DNA from: Phalacrocorax aristotelis
Taxonomy: Eukaryota; Chordata; Aves; Suliformes; Phalacrocoracidae
Direction of reading: 5' to 3'
NCBI RefSeq assembly: GCF_949628215.1
Contig: NC_134279.1
Span: forward strand, 57,626,266 to 57,690,265
Length of the DNA stretch: 64,000 nucleotides
Of the stretch, positions 24,801 to 39,309 are shown piece by piece (the stretch's first letter is position 1; every line of letters starts with the position of its first letter). The notes beneath the pieces were generated by a model that searched no databases, was not told the origin of the DNA, and worked only from the letters and a program-made list of their open reading frames with translations. Position numbers and translations under genes: made by a program.

Positions 24801-27800
24801 TTATCAGCCTAATGAGTCAGAGGGCAGGTGATTCAAAATGAGAGATCACTTGCATAAATGCCTGTAAATATTCAATGTCATTAAGAAAGCATAATTTCTG
24901 GGGTCTTCCCCATCCTCTCTGTTCCCTGGGTAACAAATCCCTGATCAGTATCTCTGTGTTTCAAGTGCTGCTATGCTTTTAGGTGTGGGTTTTTCCCTGC
25001 CCAGCCTTCCTTTCTGTCTTTGACACTTGGTCCTGCCTCTCCTGGAGGCTTCCAGATCCCAGGCTGATAGTTCTGCTGATTGCACAGAGCCTGGCTCAGC
25101 TTCTCCTTTCATCCACAGCCACAGTCAATTCTACTCACCCAAACAGCCACTTCCTTCCTTCTTTATATTGTTCTCATCAAGACCTGCCTTTCCTCTCGTG
25201 TAGGAAATTCCTATGTCCAGCCTCCTCCTTAACGAGTATATTTTTTTTCTCCACCAGCCTGCTTTTCTTTATCCCAGCCTGCCCTAGTCTCTTGTCTCTC
25301 AGATCCGTAATTACATTTAACCCCGTTCTCTGTCTCTCCGATTTCAGGTACTTCTCCCTTCCTTTACTTTGCACTCAGTAGGTGGAGGGACAACACAACA
25401 GATATAAACCACGAAAACCACTTGGAAAGAAGGGCAGAAAGAAGGTTAGGGAAAGGAGAAATATCACAAGTGGTACCAGGTTACACAAGACTAAAAAGAC
25501 GTAAATTGGGTTGACTGAAGAGCAATTACATAAAAAAAGGAGTGACAGAGTGGTGAAAGGGAAGTGAAGCAACCTGAATAAAAGAGGTACCAAGGGAAAG
25601 AAGAGAATAAACCTGAGCACAAACCCAGTGAACTCATCAGGCCAGGGAGCATCCTTTCATTCTGTGTTTGTAGCTACGAAGCGCAGCAAGGTCCAGGTCC
25701 ATACATGTTCTTTCTAGGGCCTTTGGTAAAATACATGCCATATCACAAAAGGAAGATGGACACATGCACAAACCAGCCGCTGAAAGAGGACTCTGAAGGA
25801 AAGCATGTCTCTCGCACCCACTCTGTATGCCCAGGGCTGCAGAGTTCTGCTCTGTTGACAGGTCAAGTTGGGAAAAGGATGTGGCAGGACAATGGGCTTT
25901 TCACCAGCTCTTATCAAGGACCTTTTTAGCTTGTTAAAACAAAAACGCATTGGTGGGGAGCTGATGCTCATAGGTTTGTGTACCTGCCAATGTGACACCC
26001 GGTTTCTTTAAAGCAAAAGCAACAAACAGCTTTTGCTTCTATGCTGAGCTGGAAGTGCTACAGAAGGGCAAAACAGTATTTCCCTTCCAGTTTTTTTCTG
26101 AGTTTGACTGCTTTTCAGCTACTTTCTTACAACCTCCTTCATTGAAGACAAAGTGGAAGCAGGGTGTTCTTCCAAACACAGACTGATCCGGAGCAGGAAT
26201 CTCCACTTCCAGTATGTATCTGCAATAATCTTCCAGCTGATTTTGCACTCTGCTCATTTAAATGCAGCATCTTTCCCTGGTGCCACCCACCCAGTATGCA
26301 TCTTACCCCATTTCACCATTCTGGGTAAATTTTTGAACACTTGGAGTTGCTCAAATCTTTCTAGGTAAGTAGTGGCATTACATGGTAGAGGGGTTTTAGA
26401 GAGATGTTCCTAAACACCTCTTTCGTAGTGCCATCACCTAGGAAAAGACTCTTTTAAGTGAGTTAATGTGCTCAGAGACCCCATGCAGCTGAGTCTGTCT
26501 AGGCTTAGTGCGTGAAGTTGTAAGTTGCCAGAGCAGGTTGTTCAACAGTCTGCAAACCTCTGCACCAAGCTGTAGCTTCAAATAAATTCCACAAAGCTGG
26601 GTTATTTGGGGGGAAGCAGAGGCTGTCATGTACGAGGCAGCATGCAATGATTGCAGTTAGAAACTTTTGCCAAACTGGTGTCAAAAGGGATGAAGACCAA
26701 ACCCCTATGATAAAACTATACATGGAAAAAGGTGCTTTGGAAAGCAAGTCCTAGCTTCCAAAGTAAATTTCTGGGTTCTGATATTCCTTTTCTTGGTTTA
26801 TAACAAATTTTGTTTAATGGTGGCATAACCATGTAGTTCACCAAACTATTGTGTTTTTATCAGATGTGCAAATGGAATGGCAAAAAACCCTCACGCTGAT
26901 GTTAGAAGAGCTATTTGCTGGGTAGCTGCTTGTGAAAGTTGGAGAAACCTGGGAAAAGGTACATCACATTCAGCCTTTAATTTTAGCAGTCACTTGCATC
27001 ATCCAGAAAGAACTGGTGGACGTTATCTTCCCTTTTCTTTCCCAAGTAACTTTCCCTCGGAGCAGATCAAAAGGGAAAATCTGTACCTGGAATTAACACT
27101 GGGCTTTATCCAAATTTGTTTGTGGCACTAGCTGGTTCACAGCGAACTGGAATATTCATTTACCTGACATAAGGAAATAGCCAGCTAAAAGTGGAAAATA
27201 GAAAGGAAAATAGAAGAAGGGGCAGAAAACAAGAAAAAAAAAAGTGAGAAATAAAAGCAATAACTTCATCCAGTAGGCCAGCAATGTGTCTTATTTAGCA
27301 ACATTATAATTTAGTTCTATGACACAGGAATATTAGGTTTTTTTTCTCCTATGTATTGAATTTCTAAAGGACAAAATTGAGCTGAGGATTGTGTTCAACT
27401 AGAAGCAAGAGCAAGCAGTGTATTATAGATACAGGTGAGTTTATTCCCTGAAGGCAGGGTGTCTTGCTCAGTGATCTCCTGCAGCCTGATGATCCTTGCA
27501 GAACAAGAGACTCATCAAAGCCTGTGGAGGTGCTTTGGTGCAACAGACACTGTTCCTGGGATAGACAGCATCCATCAGGCCATCACAGACATGATGCCCA
27601 CATATTCAAAAGAGTCAGGGTGACAAAATCAGCCAACAGTCCAAACTGAAAATGAAGACTATTATATTGTCTTTATTTTGCTCCACCCGACATTTCAAAG
27701 GGCTGAGTATTATTTACAGCCCTGCCTAAATTACAGCTGAGTTAGGAGGAGCTGTGGACATCTCCCCAGGTAGCAACCTTTCTTATACATCCCTGAACTG

Positions 27801-30800
27801 CAAGTACCAACAGCTTGATATGCCTCAGTAATATTATTTTCACCACTTACACACACACACTCTGCAGCTCAAAACTCATTCACTGGAGCTACTGATGGCA
27901 GGAAATGTAAATCTAAGTGTGACCACAGAAACAGAACACTTCTCAACGTATGTGAGACATTTAGGTATTAAAGAAACAAGCAGTACTATGACTATTTGTT
28001 GGGCCTTGCTATAACCTTTCAGTGCTCCTAGAGAATTACTTCTGCTCTTTTCTGGACCTCTTGGAGACCAAACCTGACTTCACTGAAATCCCTGGGCACT
28101 TTTCAGAAGGTAGAAGCCCCTGTCCTGCAAGAGTGTGGGTCCAGCAGGGCCCTCCACACATCTCGGGGATGGAAGGGTTCAGGGAAGGTTTCCACTCTGC
28201 TCTTTCAAACCCAAACCATTCTGCTCCCAGCTGATCAGACATGATCCGACTCCAAACTCGTACCACCATTACTCTACTGCTGACCCCAGCTTAACAAGCT
28301 GGGCTTATTTTCTCAAGCCCAAGTACCATGGATCAAACTTTGGAGCAGAGTTGGCTCTCTTCCAGCCTGTTTTAGGAATCGATGTAGTGAGGTACGTCTG
28401 TCTGTTGGACTGTGTGGACTTACCTCTTATTTAGTCCATGTCGTCAAACTGTCAGGGAAGAGAAAGATATTATGCTGTGTTGAATCACTGTCTGAACTGC
28501 TAAATGATTTATTATATGAGAGCTGCCCACCTATACAAAAGTGGAGCTAATGAGATTGCCAAGAAATCACTGCTATTGAGTCTACAGCCAAAAAAAGTTC
28601 ATGAGGGCTACCCTTAAAATAGCAAAACTGGGGGGAAAAACCCTTTAAAGTTATTTTCATAAGTTTCTCTTATTATTACTTTTTTAATTATGCCTTTCTG
28701 TCTGGCCAGCAAAAGTGTCTGGAGTTTTTCCCAGTTTAGAGGCCCCAGTGCTCTACCGTGGGCCTCCAAAAGAAGCCCAAAGGTCAAGAAAACTTCAACT
28801 GATCATTCAAGAGAATGGAAAATACCTTCTGGGAGTTGATAATCCATGTTACTGAAATGATTGCCAATACCTTTCTTATTCTCTGGCACTTTGGCAGCTT
28901 ATGGGACTGCCTATCACAAGAGGTCCTGATCTAGCTGGAAGAAAGGACAGACAATCCATAGGTTGCAGAACTGTCATACCTGTAGCTAATCCAAGCCAGC
29001 ACTTTGGAGTATATCTACATTTTTTCATTAATTGCTGTTTTTCGAAAGGAGCATATTTACTGAGTGTTTTTTCTTCTTGAAATATAGTATTCATTGAATA
29101 TGACCCATGCCCAGGAAACTGGATAGGGATTTTCATAAGACTTTAAGGAGTTAGATACTCAAATCTCATCAAAATTAATGGGATCAAGCACCTAAGTCCC
29201 ATCCATGCCTTAAAAAGTTCCAGTTCTGAGACACTAGTGACACCATGTTTGCTTAGCACGCTAGTAGGTCAGCAAAAGATCAAAATGATGGCATGCCTCT
29301 AAGGGGTTGGAATGCTGGCATTAAGAAAACCTTGTAGAAGTCATAGCTCTAAGTTCAGGTCAGACAGCACAAGGAACACTAGAGTAAGTAATCATTTGGC
29401 AAACTTCAGTTCAGCATTAACCCTTCCTAAGGGACAAAGGGCCTCCAGTTAAGTTTAGACAGTTTGCGGAATGAGATTTCTCTGAAAATTACTATTTTAA
29501 TCAGTTTTCAGTGCTGAATTAGACCAGTTGATATGCTAAGTTTGTGTCTGTGCATTTCTTCCAGGCTCTTCAATCAAGCTTTGCTGCAAATCCTTCTCTT
29601 TACATACCACTTTGCAGCCAGAACGTAGCCAAGACTGTTGTGCAGGAAGGGATGATTAGCCTCTGGAGAACCTTGTAAGACTGGTAAGCTTCTTACATCC
29701 CTCAGTGAAACTTGGGAAACCATGAGCCCATCAGAAATAAAGACTCTCAAACCTTGTTGTCAATCAAGGCCTGTGGGATCTTCATCCCAGTGAGAAGGAA
29801 AGTCATGCAAGTGGTTCTACAGGGTGGAAGATTTTCCAGCAGCGCAAGGTGACCAGGCTATCAGCTGTGGGAGCTCTTGCAACGTGAAATCCTCTCCTTT
29901 GTACTTTGAGGTAGCTGATGTCAATACAGCACTCAAGTATTCATGATCTAAATGTAGAGGATGGCAGCACTTCAGTAAGGAAAATGGAGGCTCATGAGCA
30001 GAGAGCAAGACATCTAGAGAGAGAGTGGTCCTTCAAGGCATGTGCTATGGCAAGCTGTAGGCATGTCCCAGCCTCACCAGGTTGCTACAGTCTTCCCTTT
30101 TGCTTTCCGCCACAGTTAATTTCTTGAGCTGCTGAAACACTGTGGAAGAGCTGAGTACAGACTGCTGAAAGCAGCAGAAGGCACTCACAGCATAGGAAAA
30201 CCCAGCTAGAAACTGTCGTGGTGTGCGGACCCACATGCTGGAGGTGCTGTGCTGGGGAGAAGTGTGGGAGCTGTACCTGTGCTCCATTAAGCCTGCCAGT
30301 TCTTAGGGCTGCTTCACTGCAAAGACTGTATGGCTCTTGTTTTCCAAGGGCTTGAAAGTGCTGGAGCCTCCAGCAGCAATGCAGGGGAAAGGGTAAGATG
30401 TCAAGAAACTCTTCAGCCTCAGGCAGGTGAGAAGGAGCTGTGAGGGGCGAGAAAGGAGAGTATGCTTTTCCATACATCAGTTATGGACCTTTGTTGTTTT
30501 TTTACTAATTCTGCTGCATCCCCCCCATGAACTCGGCAAGAGCACATAGGCTTTCTGAATACATTTGTATTTTTCAGTGCTCAAGGCTGTGAAACCCAGA
30601 TGGGAGAGAGAGAGATGGGGTGTCTGCAGCCTGTCCCAGAGAGGAGGCTATACAGTGGGGACAACACATCCTAACTTCCAGGATCCACTTATTATCTCCC
30701 TCTTAAACTTCTGGCCCTCGATGCCTGAATGGAAATTTATTGGAACATTCTGTATTTGAAAGCTTGTGATAATACAGAAGCCATTCTCTGACTGATTTCT

Positions 30801-31611
30801 TCTTACAGAAAAATCATTCAGAAGTACGGAGGGAGATGTTTACATCAACAGATATCCTTAGTTTATAACATGGTGAGTGATTGCAAAACTTAGGACTGAC
30901 TTTCCAAACCTGTTTAAGTTCTCAGGTGATCATAATAGAGTTAACACATCCTTTACAGAAAACACGCACAAAAGATAAGGAAATGAATGCTTAAACACGT
31001 AATAAATCTTTTGCTCTTCACAGGATAAATACACTGTGCTTATCAGCTATAAACCGTGGCCTATTTCTTCATTAATCGTAATCATAAGTCTGGCTCAGTT
31101 ACAGTATGCATTCTACTATCTCTATTTACTTTTGAAGAATACTGCTGTAAATTTCCAAAAGATAAAGGGATTATTTTTTTTTCATAGGTATTTACAAGTT
31201 ACTAGTTCTGCGTGGTAATAGAAGGAGTACTGATAAATGGAAAGGTATATAACAACAATTTATCTTAAAATTATATATATGCAACTGAAGTTGCCTCTGG
31301 GATTGGAAACAGAATATTGATATTGCTTTTAAAACTGTTTAATACATATATTTTGATGTATTGAGGAAAGAACATAATTGGGGGGCACGATTGAAACAGC
31401 TGTGTTAAATAGAAATATAACTTTCTTACAGTTTAAAAAGGAATGCTGTGTTTTTCTCGGTGTGTTTTTCTCAGTGTGTCAGATGTCTAGGACCTAGGAC
31501 GTGTGTAACTACTTGTTACTTTGCTTTTAGGGATGAGGTGTTTGTTGGTGGTGTGGTAGCTTTCTGTCTGTAATACTTACAAAGCCCACTTTGCTGTAAT
31601 GTGAGCACTAC
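21801..31611. other. Intergenic between UCHL1 and LIMCH1
   Basis: About 10 kb without a supported gene. It includes a pyrimidine-rich stretch (about 25000-25380) that creates a hydrophobic 132-codon chance frame. Near 29150-29210 there is a possible ancient amniote repeat (AAGCACCTAAGTCCC), too decayed to name. Confidence 0.55.
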
Positions 31612-31710
31612 GCCCTGAGGAGAAGCCAGGCTGTTGGGCTGTCCATGTGGATTTCACGAAGGGTTTTGACACTGTGAATCAAGGTAATTTGTTGACACTC
31701 CTGTAAATTT
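31612..31710 (+). mobile_element. CR1 reverse-transcriptase remnant, plus strand
   Basis: The plus-strand frame at 31645-31707 reads VDFTKGFDTVNQGNLLTLL then stop. This matches the CR1/LINE reverse-transcriptase block of the form DFxKAFDTVxH. It is a short internal piece of the element, without its 3' tail. Confidence 0.6.
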
Positions 31711-34700
31711 GATGAACTAACAAGTTTGGTTTTTTTTTTTAATGGAGGGTGTTTTCAATCAATGATATTTTTAGAAATGTTTTGTGATTACAGAGTTAAG
31801 CAAACTGGTATATTGGCCCTGGTGTTACTGAGAACGATGTTTGCTAAACTACCGATGAGCACTGAGGATGCTGACAGTGCCATTTATACTTGGTGCTGTT
31901 AAGGTACAAGAGTCCTTACTGGGAGAAGTTATGTGCAAAGAGAAAGATAATGGAGGAAACCACCTATGACTTGTCATGTGTAAGCAGTTGTTTTTAGTTA
32001 GCTCCTGCTCGTAATGATAATCAATTTGCACATTAATTGCTTCAAATGTCTTAAAATGCATTTGGATTTATGTTCACTCTGGGAAAAAGTCAGAAGTTAC
32101 GTTTCAACCAGGACAGTCTTGTTTGCTGTGGATGTTTAAATTTTATATGGGTGCAAAACCAATTGAAGAAGTTCACTGAAGAAAAATCTGTCAAGTGCTA
32201 TTAAATGTAAAGATACCCCATCTGCCTGTATGGTGCCTCTCCAGGTTCTTGTAAGCTGGTACAGCCCATAAGGGCGCACCACTGTATGTTTAGTCTCCTC
32301 GTATGTTCTGCCCCAAGGTCATGCTATTGGCTCTTCACAGAGGCTGGATACTGATCTAGGGTGCTTTTTGATCAGATCCTGTTTAATGCTGTAATGGTCT
32401 TGAGACCAGAAATCACACTTGTGATTTTAGGTACATCTCGACATTACTGATGGTTTTGCTTCTATGTGCTTTTTTAAGATGGCATAATGCTGATAGCCTC
32501 AGAAAAAATAATGGCCAGGGAAGCAAACCATTTGGTAAGTTACAGTGCCATCTATAGAAGTAACGCAGCACCAGCCTGCAAACTGAGGTCTCATTGCCTG
32601 CAAACACTTTATTTAGAACCTTGAACAACCAGGTCACTCTTTTAACCATCAGCTGGAACTAAACATTAAATCCAACAGAAGACTCTGAGCACTGCACTGA
32701 ATCTTTAGGCATTACAGAAATCCTCGGAAAACTTGTTCAGCTTTCCCTGCTAGTTCCCTCAAGACCATATTCTTCTGCCAGTGTTGTCCCAGTCTTGCAT
32801 TTGTGTTTTTTCTAGTGGGCCTCCATCTTCTGGTAACAGAGCTGCTTGGTGGTCTCATTAAGGGCCAGGGGACTCTTAAACTTGGCCTTCCCCTTGCCAA
32901 GGGGGTAGGCTAGTAAATGTACTTAGGTGAGGCTTTGCATAAGACAGAACTGAGCAAAGTCTAATAATTCTCAGTGTGCACATCCAGTTATCACCCAGCG
33001 GCAAAACCTCTGACTGGGAGGTCAGGGGTCTGCCTTCAGCTCCCTATTGTACCTGCAGCTGGTGCTTCTGTATTTTAGGAGCTGGCAACCACCAGCAGGC
33101 TGTTACAGTGTACAGTGAGTTGTACAGCTCTCTGAATTACGGTTTGCATAAAGAAACTGGATATACATTAAGCCAAGGAGAGATGTTGAGATGTTGACTT
33201 CATGATGAGGTGTGGAAGAGTCAGATTTGAGTCCCTATTCCAGGGACTATTTCAGTGTTTACAAAGTGGAGGACCACTGCAGGAAGAGAGAGAGAAAACC
33301 ATTCACCATGAAGTGCCAAATAGCTTAGCAGTTAAACTTAGTTAAACATCGAGAGCTTTAGTGCATGTTTTGGCTGCAGAGTGGGAGAAAAAGCCTAGCC
33401 AGAGAAGGAACATACATAACTCAGGGCTGTCTGTCCTGTCTCTTCTTTTTCTCTCATTCAAAATGGCACCTAACCTTAGGACAGTATTCACAGTAAGAGT
33501 ATTAAGCAAGGATAAACACCTCCCCCTTGCCATAGCAATGTATTTAACTCATTTTGGAGTAAACCTGTGCCTAGACTCAGTGTTTCCCACTGGCTAGTTT
33601 AAGCAATGCCCTACTCAGCTGGTTGCTTTCTGTGCTTTCCAGCCTTTACCCCCTCATTCCTCCCATTGGTTTTGTTGGGGATCACGCTGCCTAACTGAAG
33701 GCTGAGGTTTCCCTGAGCGACAGAGAGTGTGGGAGTGGGGCTTTGGCGGACTCACTCTTCACTGAGGAATAAGCAGCATGTAGTTTGCTCAAGAAAGCTG
33801 GTGGAAGAGCACGGCATTTAATGTTAGTCTCCAGTGGCCTAGCCTGACTGCCCAGTCCACCTGCTTTTTCTACCAGTTGGCCACAGCACCGTGGCTTATC
33901 AGTAAGCATTCCTCATTGCTTTGGGCAATAATGGCTTTGGTTTGGAAACACTCTCTGCCTCTTATAAGTCTGTGGATTTTGGTGAGGTGAGAAAAAGACG
34001 ACTCAGGATCTAATGTGGTAGCTTTTACCATCACTGAGAATTTTGCCACCAACTTCAGCCAGCTTAGGAGTTGGATTTGTGACCCTGAAGAAACTGGGTG
34101 AACTATTCTTAAGCTAAATGAAAGGAATTATTAACTCCAGATACTTTTAAAATGTCTTCTAGCCCAAACTTCCTTCATTCAGACCCTGATTCTGGAGGAC
34201 ATAAGATTAAAAAAACCCAGCTTCACTGTGCAGCTGAATTTCTGGTGCCTACTTACAGCAATGTGCTTCCATTTTCAACACTGGCTAAAACCGACTTGCA
34301 AAACAACTCTGAAGATATGAAAACAAAAGAAATAAGACAAAAGTTCACGGACATTTTTAAAAGAAACAGTATAAAGTCTTTCACTACTGAAAACTACTTT
34401 TAAAATGTATTTGATATTCGCAGAAAACACTGTGTTATCTTTTCAAAAGTCTTAGACATCTTAGGTTTGGGGAAAATATTTTGAATGATCAGGAAGAATG
34501 AAAATTTGCCTTCCAGGAAGACTAATGCTTAGGATCTTAGTTCCAGAGAGGTAATAAAATTGTTGTGAAGTCACGTAAGTCTGACTAGCTGAGAGTCTAG
34601 GTGCTGCTGATACAGGAATACAGATCTCTAGTTCTTTCACCACTGACACCTTCCTTTGGCTGTCATCTAAGTGAATACTTCTCTTTTCTAAATGCCCACC

Positions 34701-36681
34701 AGCATGTAGAAAGTAGCACAGAGTAAGGTGATACTCCACAAGAATAAGGGCATGATAATGAGAGTCATTAGCTCTCATTGGGATGAGAGTTCCATGGAGT
34801 CTCTTGGGCAGAGGTATTCTCTGCATGATCAAGGGAAGCTGTTACCCTTCAAGATATGGTGGGAATAGAGGAGATATCTTAAGACAAAGGCAGTTCTGGA
34901 AAACAATCCCCACATCACTGCATGCCAGCTAAACTCCAGCATAGCTCATGCTGTGTGGCTGCTGTGAAGGAATGCAGACCCAGGTTGCTTCTGTCCGTCT
35001 GTTATGTCTCATCCTTGAGGCTTCCCGGACTGGCAGACTTAGAGATGTACTAAAACAAGCACATCTGGGCCACAAGACATCAGTGAAACTCATTACCAAT
35101 TCAAGTACAAAATCTGTATGTTAGAATACAGTACATATCTGTAGAAAAAGACCATTCCAGACTGTGAATATTTTTCAGATCAACTATAGTTTTAAATGAA
35201 CCATAAAATGAGAGGCCTGTCCTTCTGTACCATGGGCAGTAGTTGTACATCTAAATACCACAAGCATGCACTGGCTGTAGTTCAGTAAGCCTTTTCTAGT
35301 AGTCCGTTCCAGTAATTTTGGGTGTTCTTTCCATTTTCAATGAAGAAAGGTCAACTACGATTCCCTACGAGGAATCACATGAGGTTCAGAGCACTTTCCT
35401 ACATTATGGGTGGTTTCTTTCAATTTACAGCTTACGAAGTATATGAAAGTTTCATAGTATTTGCATAGGTTTCTTCCAGCTAGTTATCTTACAGACACGG
35501 GACAGATTTTCAAGGGCATCACTGTGTGCCCTTTTGCTCTGTTCTGGATTTCACTATTCATGCTTTATTTGCAAATAAAATACACACAAGCATTTATTTT
35601 GCCCCAGATAAGAATGACTATAAACAAACAAGAGGGGTTGAAAGCCCTTTCTAGTTCCTGAATCTGTGTTTCCCTCCTGAAACAGAAGTCATTCTGAAAG
35701 CTTCACTGAAAGCTTGCTTTGAAAATGAGTATTTTTGCAGGCTGCAGACTGCTGACTGCGGTACTACATTTACTAAAGAGATGCAGTCACACAATGGTTT
35801 GCCTCTGTTTTATCTAGGTCACGGGCCAGAATTCTCCTCGGTGCTAACATTTTCCATTAAGCTGAATTTGTCAGTGCACAGCGGAGCTATTTTCCTTTTT
35901 AAAGCTGGTCCTAAATGGGAATGCTGAGTGTCATGCCTTGTTTAACTGTTTTTGGTTCTGTGTAGAGTCAAGTGGTGAAGTCCTTTCCCCAAGGGGGCTG
36001 GCCACTCACTCTGCCATGGCCAAACATTGACCCAGTGTCAGAGTTCCCTAGTTTACACACCCCGCCCCATACATTCACAGCTGCGGATTTTATTAAGTGA
36101 CTTTGGCAGTGTTCTAGGGACATACCTGGAGGGATTGCTTGCAATCATCCATAAAGAAGAGGAGCTCAGCAAAATGTAGTTGAGGCCAAGTTTAGGTACC
36201 AAGAGCCTAATTTAAGTCCTAGAAATTCAAAACCTAGAATTTAAAACCTAGTCCATTCCAGTAGCCAGTGTGTGATAAACTTTCCCTAAATACAATGCAG
36301 CAACCACTCTTCTTCTTGTTCTCTATATTATGATGATCCATGTTGTAGGCTGCGTATTTTACACAATGTGGATAAGGTACATAAGAGAAAATAACAAAGC
36401 TGGGTCCAGTCGGTGATTTGTTCAGGGCAGTGCAAGAAAACCTAAACATAAACTGTGTGACTGGTTCTGGCCCTCAGTGCCACTAGTTCTGCTCTCTGCT
36501 CTAGAGAGAGCCTTTCCTTTACCTGTTGGAATGTATTGTATGTATGAAGTTATTATGTGGATGTAACAAGAAGTATATCTTGGCTGACTGCTGAAATACT
36601 GGAAAGAAGAATATTGAGATCTTGCCATAAACATGAAGAATAATGTGGGACTGGAGAAACCATATCCAACTTGTTATTGTT

Positions 36682-36723
36682 TTATTTCTTAAGAAGCATT
36701 ATAAAGCTTATTTCTTAAGAAGC
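36682..36723. repeat. Direct repeat, 16 bp, two copies
   Basis: TTATTTCTTAAGAAGC occurs at 36682-36697 and again at 36708-36723, separated by 10 bp. Each copy contains the palindrome TTCTTAAGAA. Confidence 0.85.
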
Positions 36724-37795
36724 TTTCCAGCAGCATTCTTATGAAAAAATCCCTGAACAGAGGGAAGTTGCTCTGTTGGTGGTCACCACTGGTGAAAAGT
36801 CCAAAAATCTCCTGTCTGAGAATGAAGGCAGAGACAGCCCACACAGGTCTGTGCTCTTCTAATACACACAAACGTTATCTATTATATTGCAGTGTGCAAA
36901 TATGCTAAAAATGTATACTTTATTTATACAAACTCATGTTACTGCTGTGGTAAAAAATATTTGGGAAAGCAGTTGAACTTGTGAACGCTTACACTTCAGA
37001 CTATAGTTACATTGTTGAGATTCACATTTTCTGCCTGGTTATAATTTATAAACATTGGATTTAGTCAGGGAAAGTCTTCATACAGCTTAACTGTAATTTC
37101 CTGCGGTAAATGGAGTCTGATGAGTGAGGATATGAAATCTTGGAAAAGTTTAATCATTTGAAGGAAAGCTGTCCCGCTTGATGTAGTAGAATCAGTATAA
37201 TTTTGTGAGAAGGATTGGCAGTTTGCTAATCCCTGTCCAATCCAGAGTGAAAAATACCAAGTGAGGGGCTTCCGCTTGAAAGCAAATGGATTTTTGCCCT
37301 CCTAACATCATGGGATCAGGCTCTGAATCTAAGCAGATGTGGAAATATCATCAAGTGTCTGACTGAGGAAATCACTTCAGCCTATACATAACTTCAACCA
37401 TGTGCTCTAGCCTAACTGAAGGCTTGATTTCAGTTGACATCATGGACTAACCGTGAGCTGAGGTTCTTTGTAAAATCAGAGCCCAAGTGGTACATAGTAG
37501 TTAAAAATAAGTGCTCCTGTTGCAGACTAAAAGCTGAATTTATCCAGCATATTTGAGCAGACAACTTTTCACTGCCCCACCAAATCCAGTAGAGTCTACT
37601 GCCAAAGTGATAAAATGACATTTCCTGACATGTACATATCAAATGAATGTCAGTAACAAAACTAATATTGCTGTGGAGCTAATGTTTCGATCTTTTGAGA
37701 AGAATTTTTTTCTCCTTTTGATTCCACCTCACAGGGGCCAGGCGTACTTGTGCAATCTCCTTTCAAATGTGCCAGCTAAGCCTATAGGATAAAAA

Positions 37796-37864
37796 CCAAA
37801 ACAAACAAAAAAAACCCAAACCAAACCGAACCAAACAAACAAAAAAGCCCCAAACCAAAACAAG
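37796..37864. repeat. A/C-rich low-complexity tract (AAAC/AAACC units)
   Basis: About 70 bp made of AAAC, AAACC and CAAAC units with almost no G or T. This is common simple sequence in bird genomes. Confidence 0.85.
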
Positions 37865-39309
37865 ACCTGCATATTGTTAGCTGCTGGTGGGAGAAATATC
37901 TCAAGTTCTGAAAATCAAAGAGATTTTTAACTGATTTCTTCCCATGTTTTTTCGGTTTGTCAGTGAGCGTGTGGTTCTCGGCTTGCAACATAGCAAGCAT
38001 ATTCCCTGCAGGAAACACTGGCAGCGGTTGCAGCTTCTCCTGGGACTCTCTCCTATTACAAGCCTCAGGAGTGGCAGCCATGAGCTATCCCCATCTAAAC
38101 TGCAGCTAAGCAAAGGATTAAAGTCAGTCATCTGAGTGACATGTATCCCTGCAGCAGCCATGGCATATGGGGCGGTCAAAATGAAGCAACTTTTGTAAAA
38201 TGTGTTGTGCAAGATCCCCAGCTGCTTAACCAGCAGTTTCTCATTGCCCTGAAAACACTGCCTTTCCCAAAGAGCAACTGTGTGTAGAGCAACTTTCCTG
38301 AACCCTCACAGCCTGATCCAGGGCTGTGAACATGTATCAGACTGATTCAAACCAAACAGAGGATTTTGCCACTTTTTCTAAAAGATTTGCATGACATTTT
38401 ACAGGCAAGTTTGTCATCGCTGCTGCCTGCGCTGATCATTTCTTAAAATGCAGCGGGTGTTACTTTATGACTTGTTGCCAGAGGGTATTGTTGGGATACA
38501 GAAAATTGAAAACCAAGTCCCAAACGGTGTGTCATAGTCAAGGGAGATCATGTTTGCCTCCGTGTGTAGCACTGGGCTGCACCTGAACCTCTAATAGCTG
38601 CTTTCTGAAGTGGTGAAAAATTAACCGCCCAGTATCTAACCCCTTCTCTCACTTTGAAAAATTGATGCTGACAAATACGTTGTTTATTGGCATGACTTGA
38701 CCTCCAGGCCCATTTTTCAGTGAAAGGAGAAAGAATGGTTGGTAAAGTCAGAGAAAGTATCAAGGTAGCCAAAAAATTATATTATTTTCTGAATTATCTT
38801 GTTACTTCATCAATACTTCTTCAGACCATTCCACGAAACCACCAGGAATGTGGCCACAATTTTGCCATCTGACCCTTCTGTATGTCAGAAAGCCTGAATA
38901 CTGCAACCAGCCTCTTCTCTGTAATCGCCTGCAGTTCAGATTTATGCATGCTTCTCAACTTCCCAGTGTTACTAAACATTTTTGTGGAATGGGAAGGGGA
39001 AAAGGAGGGAGAAAGTAATATTTCTTGAATCATGATGCAATAGAAGTCTACTCGAGAAATATCTTGAGGCATTAGAAGTGGACTCAAGAGACTGTATGTC
39101 AATACAGACCCTCTGTTGCAGACAGACATGAGTTCACCTGACTGTTCTCCAAATCAATCAAGTTGTGGTTAGCCTAACACTGAGCTTCAGCTAATAAGCC
39201 ATGCTAAGAGGGAGGGTATATTAACCCAGGCCCCAAGCCAAACTAGTGTAAATATAAAACTCTGCCTGCAAAAAGCTCCACATGTAGTTATAAAGTTCAT
39301 TTTAATTCC

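Noticed and set aside
24983-25381. 132-codon hydrophobic plus-strand frame resembling membrane segments
   Set aside because: The underlying DNA is a pyrimidine-rich stretch, which makes Leu/Ser/Phe/Pro codons by composition. No splice or start context supports it.
32990-33070. tRNA-SINE-like or tRNA-like stretch (CTGGGAGGTCAGGGGTCTGC)
   Set aside because: No proper A and B boxes or cloverleaf could be found, so neither a tRNA gene nor a SINE can be supported.
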